Of a DNA stretch of 7,622 nt, positions 1 to 6,175 are shown in pieces. The notes beneath the pieces were generated by a model. The model searched no databases. It had not been told where the DNA came from and worked only from the letters and a program-made list of their open reading frames with translations. The position numbers and the translations under genes were made by a program. Each line of letters begins with the position of its first letter. Position 1 is the stretch's first letter. Source of the DNA: Actinomycetota bacterium (GTDB lineage: Bacteria > Actinomycetota > Actinomycetes > Actinomycetales > Microbacteriaceae); contig WLIC01000021.1 in NCBI GenBank assembly GCA_009702405.1, positions 1-7,622 on the forward strand, in the 5' to 3' direction.

Positions 1-43
1 GTTCTTGAATTCAATCCACCGGCATGTTTTAGTTCTTTGGGGC
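1..43. other. Left-edge flank downstream of the secreted-protein gene
   Basis: This short stretch follows the stop codon of the minus-strand secreted-protein gene. It contains a 10-bp palindrome (TTGAATTCAA, 5-14) but no GC-rich hairpin followed by a T run, so I see no clear terminator. A plus-strand frame is open from base 1 and stops at 70-72. It could be the tail of a gene from the left, but it is too short to support. Confidence 0.4.
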
Positions 44-2068
44 TTAGCCAACCTTTACGGTTGTTGTCTTAGTTGTGCTGTATGCAGAACCCTTTGAGTT
101 GGTTGCTGTAACAGTTGCTCTAATGTACTTGCCCTTGTCAGCTGTAACTAGCTTGTATGTAGTTGCAGTCTTACCAGCAATCAATGTGCACTTAGCTGAA
201 GCCAGAGGCTTAGCTGTAGTGGCTGTTGCTCCCTTGACTGTGCAGCGGTACCAAGAGTACTTGTAGGTAATGGTCGCTGATCCTGAGTATGTTCCCTTGG
301 TCAAAGTGATGGTCACGCCAACCTTAGGTGTCTTAGAGGCAATCGAAGCAGCCTTAGTTACAGCTGGCTTTACTAGAACTGGAGCAGCAGGAACAACCGG
401 AGTTGTTGTTGCACCGTTTATACCAATGTCATCTACGTAGTAAACATCAGCAGGTGTGCTTACCGGGATCTGGAAGTCTGGGAAGATAACTACCTTGTCG
501 TAAGCAGTGTTAGCTGACCAGCCCTGAACAGTTGCAAAGTCGAAGGTCATGGTGCTCCAACCCTGAGGTGCATACTGAACCAATTCAACGTTTGCGTCAC
601 CATGGAATAGCTGAACAGCTGTTGGGCTATTTGCTTTAGGTGAGTAGAAGTTGAAAGTTACTTTGGAGTTATCAGCATCGGTGTAACGAACAGCTGATGT
701 TGTGTCAACAACAACATTCACACCAGTCCACTGTTCACCTGACTTGGTAATAGCAAGTGCTCTACCTCGGTCGCTGTTAAGTGGAGCAGGAACGATTGAT
801 GCAAGGCCTCCACCAAAAACACCCTGAGGGTGATCTGGCATAGCTTCAGCAGCAGTAAGTGCACCTAACTCATCATCAGACTCGAAGGTTACAAGAGTAG
901 AAGGAGCGGTGTAGTTGCTGAGGTCGACATCTCCACCACCGTTTCCACCGCCACCATTACCGCCACCACCATTGTCACAACCGGCAGCAACACAAGCACT
1001 GGCTGCACCGTTGAATGAAATGTCATCGACATACCAAGGGTTATCTGACTTAGTTGTGCTTAGGAAGTCAACAAAGATAGAGGCTTTAGGGTAGTCAAGT
1101 TCTAGATTTCCACCAACTGTGAAGTCGAAGGTGTATGTCTTCCAACCAGCAACGCTTGTCTGACGAACTTCAACAACCTGAGATGGGTGAACTGTGCTCT
1201 CAAGCTTAATCATGATGAGTTTGCCTGCAACAGGGGACCAGATGTTTGCTTTGACACCCATAGCTGACTGTGAAATCAATGAAGCCATGCTTGATTTAGT
1301 AATAAGCGTTGTTCCTGACCAATCAGGAGAATTTGTAACGATCTTTAGTGCCTTAGTTGAAGAAACTGAACCACCTTCAGGTGCGTTTGTAACGATGCTT
1401 GAAGAGTTGCCTCCGAAGTCAATCTTTGCTCCTGAAGTGTCATTGGTTTCGTAGTCGATCAGCACCTGAGGGGTGCTGCGGTTCTCAGGAACAATAACTT
1501 CAGCTGAATCTCTAGCCCCTGGGAATGAAATGTTATCTACATACCAAGTTGTTAGGGCTTTACCTGCAGACCAGGTTCCACATCCAACACCAGCAAGGTT
1601 AGGCATAAGTGCAACCACGTTGTAATTCTTTGACTGGTTGTAGTCGGCTGCATAGTTGATGTTCAGCGTCTGCCAACCAGAAGTAACGTGGACAATACGT
1701 TCAATTGAAGGCCCGTTACCTTCTAGTTTTAGTAGGAAACAACGATCCAAAGCATCTGGTGAATAAACCGAGATAGAAGCGGTCGCGTTAGCATTCGAAA
1801 TAAAACTTGAAGTTCCTGGCAGAACGAACTTAGTTCCAGCCCAGGCTGCGCCTTGGTTATCCATCTTGATGGCTTTACCTGAGGTGAAGCCCTGTCCTGC
1901 TGGCTGATCGGTGACCAGCGAGGTGGTGTTGCCATCGAAGTCAATACCGGTGTATGAGCTCATGGAGTCGAAGTTTTCAGACCATGGTGTGGCCGCTGCA
2001 TTAGCTGCGGTTAGACCGATAGAGAAAAGTGGGAGTGCCAATGCGATGGCTAGGAATTTGCGAAACAT
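44..2068 (-). CDS. Secreted multidomain protein: three beta-sandwich-like repeats, Gly-rich linker, C-terminal Ig-like domain
   Basis: A 674-residue protein probably exported by Sec. It has a basic start (MFRK), a hydrophobic core at about 5-20 and a likely signal-peptidase cut after the ANA near residue 24. Three diverged repeats follow, at about residues 28-185, 200-356 and 388-553. Each opens with a Phe/Tyr-Asp/Glu strand (ENFDS, DYETND, TFESDD). Each then has a W-(A/S/T)-G segment, a (V/W/F)YSP-like strand, a GW-x-T strand and a closing WYVDDISFNGA-like motif. This resembles galactose-binding or carbohydrate-binding beta-sandwich modules, but I cannot name the family. Repeats 2 and 3 are joined by a GGGGN linker (365-379). 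An Ig-like domain (about 571-673) ends the protein, with W606, a possible C609-C627 disulphide and a DKGKYIRATVTATN strand. There is no catalytic domain, sortase motif or C-terminal membrane helix, so a released or loosely attached binding protein is likely. The start is supported by AAAGG 5 nt upstream. The binding role is inferred. Confidence 0.85.
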   Translation of the reverse strand: MFRKFLAIALALPLFSIGLTAANAAATPWSENFDSMSSYTGIDFDGNTTSLVTDQPAGQGFTSGKAIKMDNQGAAWAGTKFVLPGTSSFISNANATASISVYSPDALDRCFLLKLEGNGPSIERIVHVTSGWQTLNINYAADYNQSKNYNVVALMPNLAGVGCGTWSAGKALTTWYVDNISFPGARDSAEVIVPENRSTPQVLIDYETNDTSGAKIDFGGNSSSIVTNAPEGGSVSSTKALKIVTNSPDWSGTTLITKSSMASLISQSAMGVKANIWSPVAGKLIMIKLESTVHPSQVVEVRQTSVAGWKTYTFDFTVGGNLELDYPKASIFVDFLSTTKSDNPWYVDDISFNGAASACVAAGCDNGGGGNGGGGNGGGDVDLSNYTAPSTLVTFESDDELGALTAAEAMPDHPQGVFGGGLASIVPAPLNSDRGRALAITKSGEQWTGVNVVVDTTSAVRYTDADNSKVTFNFYSPKANSPTAVQLFHGDANVELVQYAPQGWSTMTFDFATVQGWSANTAYDKVVIFPDFQIPVSTPADVYYVDDIGINGATTTPVVPAAPVLVKPAVTKAASIASKTPKVGVTITLTKGTYSGSATITYKYSWYRCTVKGATATTAKPLASAKCTLIAGKTATTYKLVTADKGKYIRATVTATNSKGSAYSTTKTTTVKVG
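932..976 (-). repeat. Short tandem repeat encoding the GGGGN linker
   Basis: Imperfect 15-nt units rich in CCA/CCG on the plus strand encode residues 365-379 of the secreted protein, a run of GGGGN-type units between the second and third repeat domains. Such a tract can change length by replication slippage without breaking the frame, because the unit is a multiple of three. It acts as a flexible spacer. Confidence 0.7.
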
Positions 2069-2073
2069 GTTGA

Positions 2074-2078
2074 CCTTT
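2074..2078 (-). promoter_or_regulatory. Ribosome binding site of the secreted-protein gene
   Basis: On the minus strand AAAGG lies 5 nt before the ATG at 2068. It fixes this start, which is also the only one that keeps the signal peptide intact. This gene therefore has a leadered mRNA, unlike the divergent hydrolase gene. Confidence 0.65.
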
Positions 2079-2084
2079 CAGGGT

Positions 2085-2116
2085 AAAACGTTTCGCACAA
2101 AACGTATTAGTAATAC
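2085..2116. promoter_or_regulatory. Candidate operator cluster in the leader of the secreted-protein gene
   Basis: Two copies of AAAACGT start 14 bp apart (2085-2091 and 2099-2105). The first forms an 8-bp palindrome AAACGTTT (2086-2093), whose AACGTT core resembles LacI-family operators. Directly beside it is a perfect 13-bp palindrome, GTATTA-G-TAATAC (2104-2116). It holds TAATAC, a -10-like hexamer, on both strands. The elements lie 17-48 nt upstream of the ATG, where a repressor would block initiation. Regulation by a LacI-type sugar sensor is an inference; no regulator gene is present here. Confidence 0.4.
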
Positions 2117-2153
2117 AACACTAAGTCTTATCTGACGTTCCCAAGGCTCTACA

Positions 2154-2193
2154 AATAGCCATTCTGATAACAATTTGCTCCCAAATGGCTGTT
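2154..2193. repeat. Imperfect inverted repeat upstream of the hydrolase promoter
   Basis: AGCCATT (2157-2163) and AATGGCT (2184-2190) are perfect 7-bp inverted repeats. With one mismatch the arms extend to 10 bp (2154-2163 and 2184-2193), separated by 20 bp. The right arm covers the place where a -35 box for the hydrolase promoter would lie, so it could be an operator. No -35 consensus is visible there. Confidence 0.3.
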
Positions 2194-2203
2194 AACGGCA
2201 GGG

Positions 2204-2215
2204 TAGCCTTAACTT
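2204..2215 (+). promoter_or_regulatory. Leaderless promoter (-10 box) of the alpha/beta hydrolase gene
   Basis: TAGCCT (2204-2209) fits the actinobacterial -10 pattern TANNNT and is followed by exactly 6 nt before the ATG at 2216. That places the expected transcription start on the A of the ATG. No Shine-Dalgarno sequence precedes the start, which agrees with a leaderless transcript. No good -35 box is visible. Confidence 0.5.
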
Positions 2216-3064
2216 ATGGAGACCTTGCTTATAGAAACAGCCACTGGGGTTATCACCCAAACTTTCTTTCATAAAGGTGGCGACAAGCTAATTGTTTGGC
2301 ATCATGGCATGCCATCCCCTAGACCGATGTCCCCTCAAATGGCTGAAGTGTTCCATTCGCATGGCTACTCGGTAGCCATTCCAGTTAGACAGGGTTATGC
2401 CAAATCAACTGTTGTTGGGCCAAGACCTATATCTGATGACGCTAAGGTCACTAAGGCTGTAGTTGAACACCTAGGTTTCGATGAGTTCATCACCACGGGT
2501 TTCTCAGCTGGAGGACCTAGAGCTCTAGCTGATCTTGCGTTACTTGATAACGCTACGCAGGGTATAGATTTTGCAGGTCTAGTTCCAGCTAACCTTCCTG
2601 ATTTCGATCCATATGCAAATTCCCCTGAAGATGAACTTGAGTTCTTCGAAACAATCAAAAAGTTTGAACCAGATCTAATTAATCAGTTCACCGAGTGGAT
2701 GCCTGGCTTCATGGCGCAAGATCCGATGGCTGCATACGCTAATGCAAGTGAAGAAGCCAAAGCTTGGGCTAACTCTCCTGATGCTCAATTTAGATTTGCT
2801 CAGCGACACTTAGCCTTTGAAACTGGAGCTCACGGTTGGATGTTGGATGAGCATTCGGTGCAAATTGATTTTGGCTTCGATGTCTCAACTATCTCTAAGC
2901 CACTGCAAATCATTACCGGTGATGCTGATACCAACGTTGACATGTCTTGCAGTGTTTGGTTACACAGCAAAGTGAAGAGTTCAACTCTGAGGGTAGTTCC
3001 AGGATTTGATCATTCAAGAATTTTCAGTCTAGAAATTATTGATGAAGCACTAAAGAATCTTTAG
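2216..3064 (+). CDS. Alpha/beta hydrolase fold protein
   Basis: A 282-residue, probably cytoplasmic, alpha/beta hydrolase of unknown substrate; 280-300 residues is usual for the fold. The oxyanion-hole motif HHGMP is at residues 29-33. The nucleophile elbow GFSAGG puts Ser97 as nucleophile (codon 2504-2506). The likely acid is Asp238 in GDADTNVD, and the catalytic His266 lies in VPGFDH, so the triad looks complete and in the expected order. A helical cap rich in acidic residues spans about 125-215. There is no signal peptide or membrane helix. The gene is alone on the plus strand, between two minus-strand units, so context does not suggest a substrate. An esterase, a haloalkane-dehalogenase-like or a C-C hydrolase activity are all possible. 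The start rests on a -10 box 6 nt upstream and the absence of any Shine-Dalgarno site. Its stop overlaps the convergent sugar dehydrogenase gene by 4 nt. Confidence 0.9.
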   Translation: METLLIETATGVITQTFFHKGGDKLIVWHHGMPSPRPMSPQMAEVFHSHGYSVAIPVRQGYAKSTVVGPRPISDDAKVTKAVVEHLGFDEFITTGFSAGGPRALADLALLDNATQGIDFAGLVPANLPDFDPYANSPEDELEFFETIKKFEPDLINQFTEWMPGFMAQDPMAAYANASEEAKAWANSPDAQFRFAQRHLAFETGAHGWMLDEHSVQIDFGFDVSTISKPLQIITGDADTNVDMSCSVWLHSKVKSSTLRVVPGFDHSRIFSLEIIDEALKNL

Positions 3065-3065
3065 T
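3049..3065. terminator. Weak shared hairpin over two convergent stop codons
   Basis: ACTAAAG (3049-3055) and CTTTAGT (3059-3065) form a perfect 7-bp stem with an AAT loop. The TAG stop of the hydrolase and the TAA stop of the sugar dehydrogenase both lie within its right arm. The stem is AT-rich and neither side is followed by a clear T run. It is at best a weak bidirectional terminator, and coding constraint plus chance could explain it. Confidence 0.3.
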
Positions 3066-4371
3066 AAGTAACATCTTTCATCTCAACCCGGATGACTCTG
3101 TCATCTTTAGGGTTCTCTCCACCTTTAGACCAACCACCGCGGCCATCTTTATTGCTAGTAATGATCCAGATGCTGCCATCAGGTGCGAGAGTTGCTTTTC
3201 TAAGTCGTCCAAACTTACCAGCGAAGAACGCTTGTGGTTCACCTAGCTTCTTATCGCCAAGAACTGGAATAACCCAAAGCTTTCCACCACGTAAACAAGC
3301 TGAAATCAAAGAACCTCTAACGAAGGCAATACCACTGCAGGCTGCATCAACTGGGTGCCAGGTTAGGTAAGGAGCTGTGTATCTTGAATCCTTCATCAAG
3401 TCTTTATCTGAAGGCATTGAAGGAATAGTTGGCTTAGGTGCAGGAGACTCGGCAGTTCCCTGGTTATCTGAACCTGGGTTACCTGGCGGCAGTGGGGTTG
3501 GAACGTATTTATAGAAACCCTCTGCTTTAGGCCAGCCGTAGTTTTTGCCCTTTTCCATAAGGTTCAGTTCATCCCAAGTGTCTTGACCAAACTCTGTGGT
3601 CCACATATTCCCGTAGTTATCCCAAGCCATACCTTGGGTATCTCTAAGGCCTTTAGCCCATGCGTATTTACCGGGTCTTGGATTATCAGATGGAACTGAA
3701 CCATCAAGATTGACTCGCAAAACAGATCCAGCTAAACGATCCCAGTTCTGTGAAGTTGAACCACTCATGCCAGCATCGCCTAAGCTAACCCACAACTTAC
3801 CGTCAGGCCCTATTGCTAAACGACCGCCATTGTGTGTGGTTGATAAACCTGATCTATCAATGCCTGAGAGAACCACTCGCTTATTAGCTAATGACCAGTT
3901 ACCTGCTTCATCGGAATCAAGGTCATACTTCAGAATCCTGTTGTCTTTCAAAGTAGTTAGAAAAACAAACAGCGATAGTTTTCCATCTGGCCTATCGGCA
4001 GCATAAGTCATGCCGAGAGTTCCACCTTCACAGAACTTCACACAAGGAGGAGTTGTGCTGGTGAAAGCAACCTTGCGAAGCTTTAGGTCTTTATCAATCT
4101 GAGAGATAGTTCCACTATCTCTCTCATCTATAAGAGCTTGACCATCTGGAAGAAACAGAAGTTCCCATGGTGCACGAAGCCCTGTGATTAGAGTCTTAGT
4201 TTTTCCAGTGGGAACTGCATAGCTTTTCTCTACAGCGACTGGACCAGGATCTACTGTTGGTTTATTAGCCTGATTACTAGAACCCATAGCAGAGACAGCA
4301 CCTAGAACCAAAGCACCAACAATTACGAATTCGAAAAGTGGATCTTTGTATTGCTTTTTGGTTTTAGGCAA
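3061..4371 (-). CDS. PQQ-dependent sugar dehydrogenase (GSDH/sorbosone dehydrogenase family), membrane-anchored
   Basis: A 436-residue member of the GSDH family, six-bladed beta-propellers that oxidise aldose sugars with PQQ outside the cytoplasmic membrane. After a basic start (PKTKKQYKD), one hydrophobic helix (about 13-30) should anchor it, with the propeller outside. Family motifs appear in order: LxAPWELLFLPDG (65-77), EGGTLGM (115-121), HNGGRLAIGPDG with the expected catalytic His180, Arg243 in GLRDTQG, and EFGQDTWDELN with KNYGWP (260-281). The usual RNPQG is RDTQG here, though the Arg is kept. A Pro/Ser-rich insert lies at about 288-325. It is the last gene of the four-gene cluster, 11 nt after the DUF1295 gene. 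The start is TTG at 4371 with only a weak GAAAG upstream; an in-frame stop a few codons earlier rules out a longer form. I see no PQQ-synthesis genes. Substrate is unknown, and activity depends on a PQQ supply. Confidence 0.87.
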   Translation of the reverse strand: MPKTKKQYKDPLFEFVIVGALVLGAVSAMGSSNQANKPTVDPGPVAVEKSYAVPTGKTKTLITGLRAPWELLFLPDGQALIDERDSGTISQIDKDLKLRKVAFTSTTPPCVKFCEGGTLGMTYAADRPDGKLSLFVFLTTLKDNRILKYDLDSDEAGNWSLANKRVVLSGIDRSGLSTTHNGGRLAIGPDGKLWVSLGDAGMSGSTSQNWDRLAGSVLRVNLDGSVPSDNPRPGKYAWAKGLRDTQGMAWDNYGNMWTTEFGQDTWDELNLMEKGKNYGWPKAEGFYKYVPTPLPPGNPGSDNQGTAESPAPKPTIPSMPSDKDLMKDSRYTAPYLTWHPVDAACSGIAFVRGSLISACLRGGKLWVIPVLGDKKLGEPQAFFAGKFGRLRKATLAPDGSIWIITSNKDGRGGWSKGGENPKDDRVIRVEMKDVTY

Positions 4372-4382
4372 AAACTTGCTTT

Positions 4383-5165
4383 CTACTTTTTACTGAACCA
4401 AGGAATAAGCATGCTTACTCTTGACTGATACTGCTTGTATTCAGGATACTTGCTCAGCGAGATTTGCTCTGTGAAGCGAGCCGAACCTAGGAACAAAGCT
4501 GTTAGCACAACAGCACCTAGTAGATAAATAGGTTGGGCTGTGTTCGCAACAGCGAATCCCCAGAAACCTAGCACCCACCACTGAGCCTGCTCAGCGAAGA
4601 AGTTTGGGTGACGTGAATAAGCAAATGTTCCTGTATCCAAGAAACCTGATGCTTTACCGGCTTTCTTGAGTTGGTGGAAGTTCCACTGCTGCTGATCAGC
4701 AATGAACTCAAAGATAAGTAGACCTAGGAACAGCGCACTAAAGACTGCATCTAGTAGTCCAAAAGCTGTTCTGTTCTCTAATGCCAAGTTAGCTGGCAAA
4801 GTAATTGCTAGTAACAATGCATTCTGGAAAATCACAATAAAGAAGATGTTGAAGATCTGATAGATAGCAGGAGACATCTTCTTGCGCAGAATAGCCCAGC
4901 GATAATCTTCACCACCAGGTGCATAACCACCTTTACGAGCAAAGTTGAAAGTCAACCTTGCACCCCAGAGAGTTACCAGCACTGCCATAACGTTTAGTCG
5001 CAGGTCACCGAAGTTAGCTCCATATGCAAATACCCACATATAAACAATCGGGATGATGGACCAGATGCGGTCAACCCAGGAGTATTCCTTGGTGATAATC
5101 GAAGTTAACCAGGTAGCAGCACAAACAGCCACAAACAACCAAAAGTTGATCTCTAACGCAGACAT
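4383..5165 (-). CDS. DUF1295 family integral membrane protein (steroid 5-alpha-reductase-like fold)
   Basis: A 260-residue polytopic membrane protein. Hydrophobic segments lie at about 7-24, 34-50, 57-70, 103-122, 137-155 and 194-228. Family hallmarks are WGARLTFN (67-74) followed by GEDYRW (85-90), ADQQQWNFH (156-164), the SRHPNFFAEQ signature (184-193) and a C-terminal KYPEYKQYQSRV-x-MLIPWF stretch. These match DUF1295 and the related steroid 5-alpha-reductase and isoprenylcysteine-methyltransferase group, in which the conserved C-terminal region binds NADPH or SAM. An NAD(P)H-dependent reduction of a lipid or steroid-like double bond is therefore plausible, but the substrate is unknown. 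The start is well fixed: AAGGAG lies 4 nt before the ATG. The gene begins 45 nt after the ADP-ribosylglycohydrolase stop and ends 11 nt before the sugar dehydrogenase start, so co-transcription is likely. Confidence 0.87.
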   Translation of the reverse strand: MSALEINFWLFVAVCAATWLTSIITKEYSWVDRIWSIIPIVYMWVFAYGANFGDLRLNVMAVLVTLWGARLTFNFARKGGYAPGGEDYRWAILRKKMSPAIYQIFNIFFIVIFQNALLLAITLPANLALENRTAFGLLDAVFSALFLGLLIFEFIADQQQWNFHQLKKAGKASGFLDTGTFAYSRHPNFFAEQAQWWVLGFWGFAVANTAQPIYLLGAVVLTALFLGSARFTEQISLSKYPEYKQYQSRVSMLIPWFSKK

Positions 5166-5169
5166 AACT

Positions 5170-5220
5170 CTCCTTTATTCAAAGAGATTTTATCTATGGA
5201 ATGACCGAAATTATTGCCAA
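5170..5220 (-). promoter_or_regulatory. Strong RBS and possible weak internal promoter before the DUF1295 gene
   Basis: AAGGAG (5170-5175) lies 4 nt before the ATG at 5165 and is the best Shine-Dalgarno site in the window. Upstream on the same strand, TAAAAT (5187-5192) resembles a -10 box and TTGGCA (5215-5220) a -35 box, but their spacing of 22 bp is too long for a standard promoter. The RBS is secure; the promoter is only a suggestion. Confidence 0.4.
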
Positions 5221-6164
5221 ATCGGTTCGGTGATTTCATCTGCCAGAGCCACCAGATGATTAGCCTCATAACCTGGCCAGCCATGCAAAGGTTCTAGCCA
5301 AGCCTCTGGAATAGCGGAATAGCCCCATCTAGCTCCAAGTAATGAGCCAGCGATAGCAGCCACCGTATCGGTATCGTTACCAACTCGAACAGCGGCTTCT
5401 ATCCCTAAAACCAGATGTTCCGGGGTCTCAGATGCAGTTACCATAATGGCTTTATACGCAGCTTGGATGGCGTGGATAACCCAGCCATTGTTTTCAAACT
5501 GGGCAGCCGTGTCAGCTGCTTCCGCCTCATCAAAGATCTCATTCCAGAACACCTGTCTAAAGGCAGGTAAATCATTGACCGCTAATTGAATACCATCAAA
5601 GTTCTCAAACAAGATGGCATGCCTTATTGCCTTTGACCAAATGATGCAAGCTTCACGACAGGTTAGATCAGCGTGAGTTAGAGCACTAACATCGTTAGCC
5701 ACCTGCTCGATTAGATCTGGTTTAGAAAGGTATGGCAGGGCAATCGGTGCTGTTCTCATCAGAGATCCATTACCAGCAGCTTTTAGATGGGTATCAAGGT
5801 ATTCAAGGGAAGCCGCAAGTAATTCCGTTGACGATCTCGGTTCACTTATTGCATTGAAAATTCTTCTGGTCTGCATACCAACATCGGCAGGACCAGCATC
5901 AAACCAACTAAAGAATTCTTTAGCTACTTCATCTAAGTTCTCAGTTAGGTCAGATCTTGAAATGGCAAGAGCGATGGCAATAGCTTGCGCTGTGTCATCG
6001 GTGTATTCACCAGCTGCAAACATATTGCTTGCAACGAACTCAACAGGAATGTGATCTGCTAGCGGTGGCTTGAATTCATAACCTGCCCCTAGAGCATCCC
6101 CAACCGCACAACCCAATAAAGCTCCCCTAGCTCTATCTAGTATTTGTTCTTTTTGAAAACTCAA
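5211..6164 (-). CDS. ADP-ribosylglycohydrolase family protein (DraG/ARH-like)
   Basis: A 317-residue, apparently cytoplasmic, all-helical enzyme of the ADP-ribosylglycohydrolase family. These dinuclear-metal enzymes remove ADP-ribose from modified proteins or small molecules. The family motifs are complete: DRARGALLGCAVGDALGAGYEF (10-31) at the N-terminus, TDDT (55-58), GNGSLMRTAPIAL (131-143), THAD (163-166) and GNDTDT (262-267). Expected metal ligands are T55, D56, D57, D264, D266 and T267, so it should be active. The start is TTG at 6164, with AGGAA 6 nt upstream, and overlaps the NhaA stop as TTGA, which suggests translational coupling. No ADP-ribosyltransferase (DraT or toxin) and no nitrogenase gene is in the window, so a dinitrogenase-reductase role is not supported. 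The target could be Arg-, Ser- or nucleic-acid-linked ADP-ribose, or another N-glycoside. Confidence 0.9.
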   Translation of the reverse strand: MSFQKEQILDRARGALLGCAVGDALGAGYEFKPPLADHIPVEFVASNMFAAGEYTDDTAQAIAIALAISRSDLTENLDEVAKEFFSWFDAGPADVGMQTRRIFNAISEPRSSTELLAASLEYLDTHLKAAGNGSLMRTAPIALPYLSKPDLIEQVANDVSALTHADLTCREACIIWSKAIRHAILFENFDGIQLAVNDLPAFRQVFWNEIFDEAEAADTAAQFENNGWVIHAIQAAYKAIMVTASETPEHLVLGIEAAVRVGNDTDTVAAIAGSLLGARWGYSAIPEAWLEPLHGWPGYEANHLVALADEITEPIWQ

Positions 6165-6175
6165 CTTCGTTTCCT
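6161..6175 (-). promoter_or_regulatory. TTGA stop/start overlap with Shine-Dalgarno inside the nhaA 3' end
   Basis: The nhaA stop TGA and the TTG start of the ADP-ribosylglycohydrolase share TTGA (6161-6164). AGGAA (6171-6175) lies 6 nt before the TTG, inside the last codons of nhaA. The layout is the TTG version of the common ATGA coupling overlap, so a terminating ribosome can restart on the second gene. Confidence 0.65.

Noticed and set aside
1..72. A plus-strand frame open from base 1 to a stop at 70-72
   Set aside because: It overlaps the 3' end of the secreted-protein gene and is too short to show coding character. It could be the tail of a gene to the left, but nothing here supports that.
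932..976. The repeated CCACC/GCC tract as a CRISPR or intergenic repeat
   Set aside because: It is in frame and encodes a GGGGN linker inside the secreted protein, and it has no spacers.
5187..5220. A standard internal promoter ahead of the DUF1295 gene (TTGGCA and TAAAAT)
   Set aside because: The 22-bp spacing is too long for a normal sigma-70-type promoter. It is mentioned only as a possibility within the RBS entry.
5211..6164. A dinitrogenase-reductase-reactivating role (draG) for the ADP-ribosylglycohydrolase
   Set aside because: No draT or nif genes are visible and the family is far wider than DraG, so the gene symbol was left empty.
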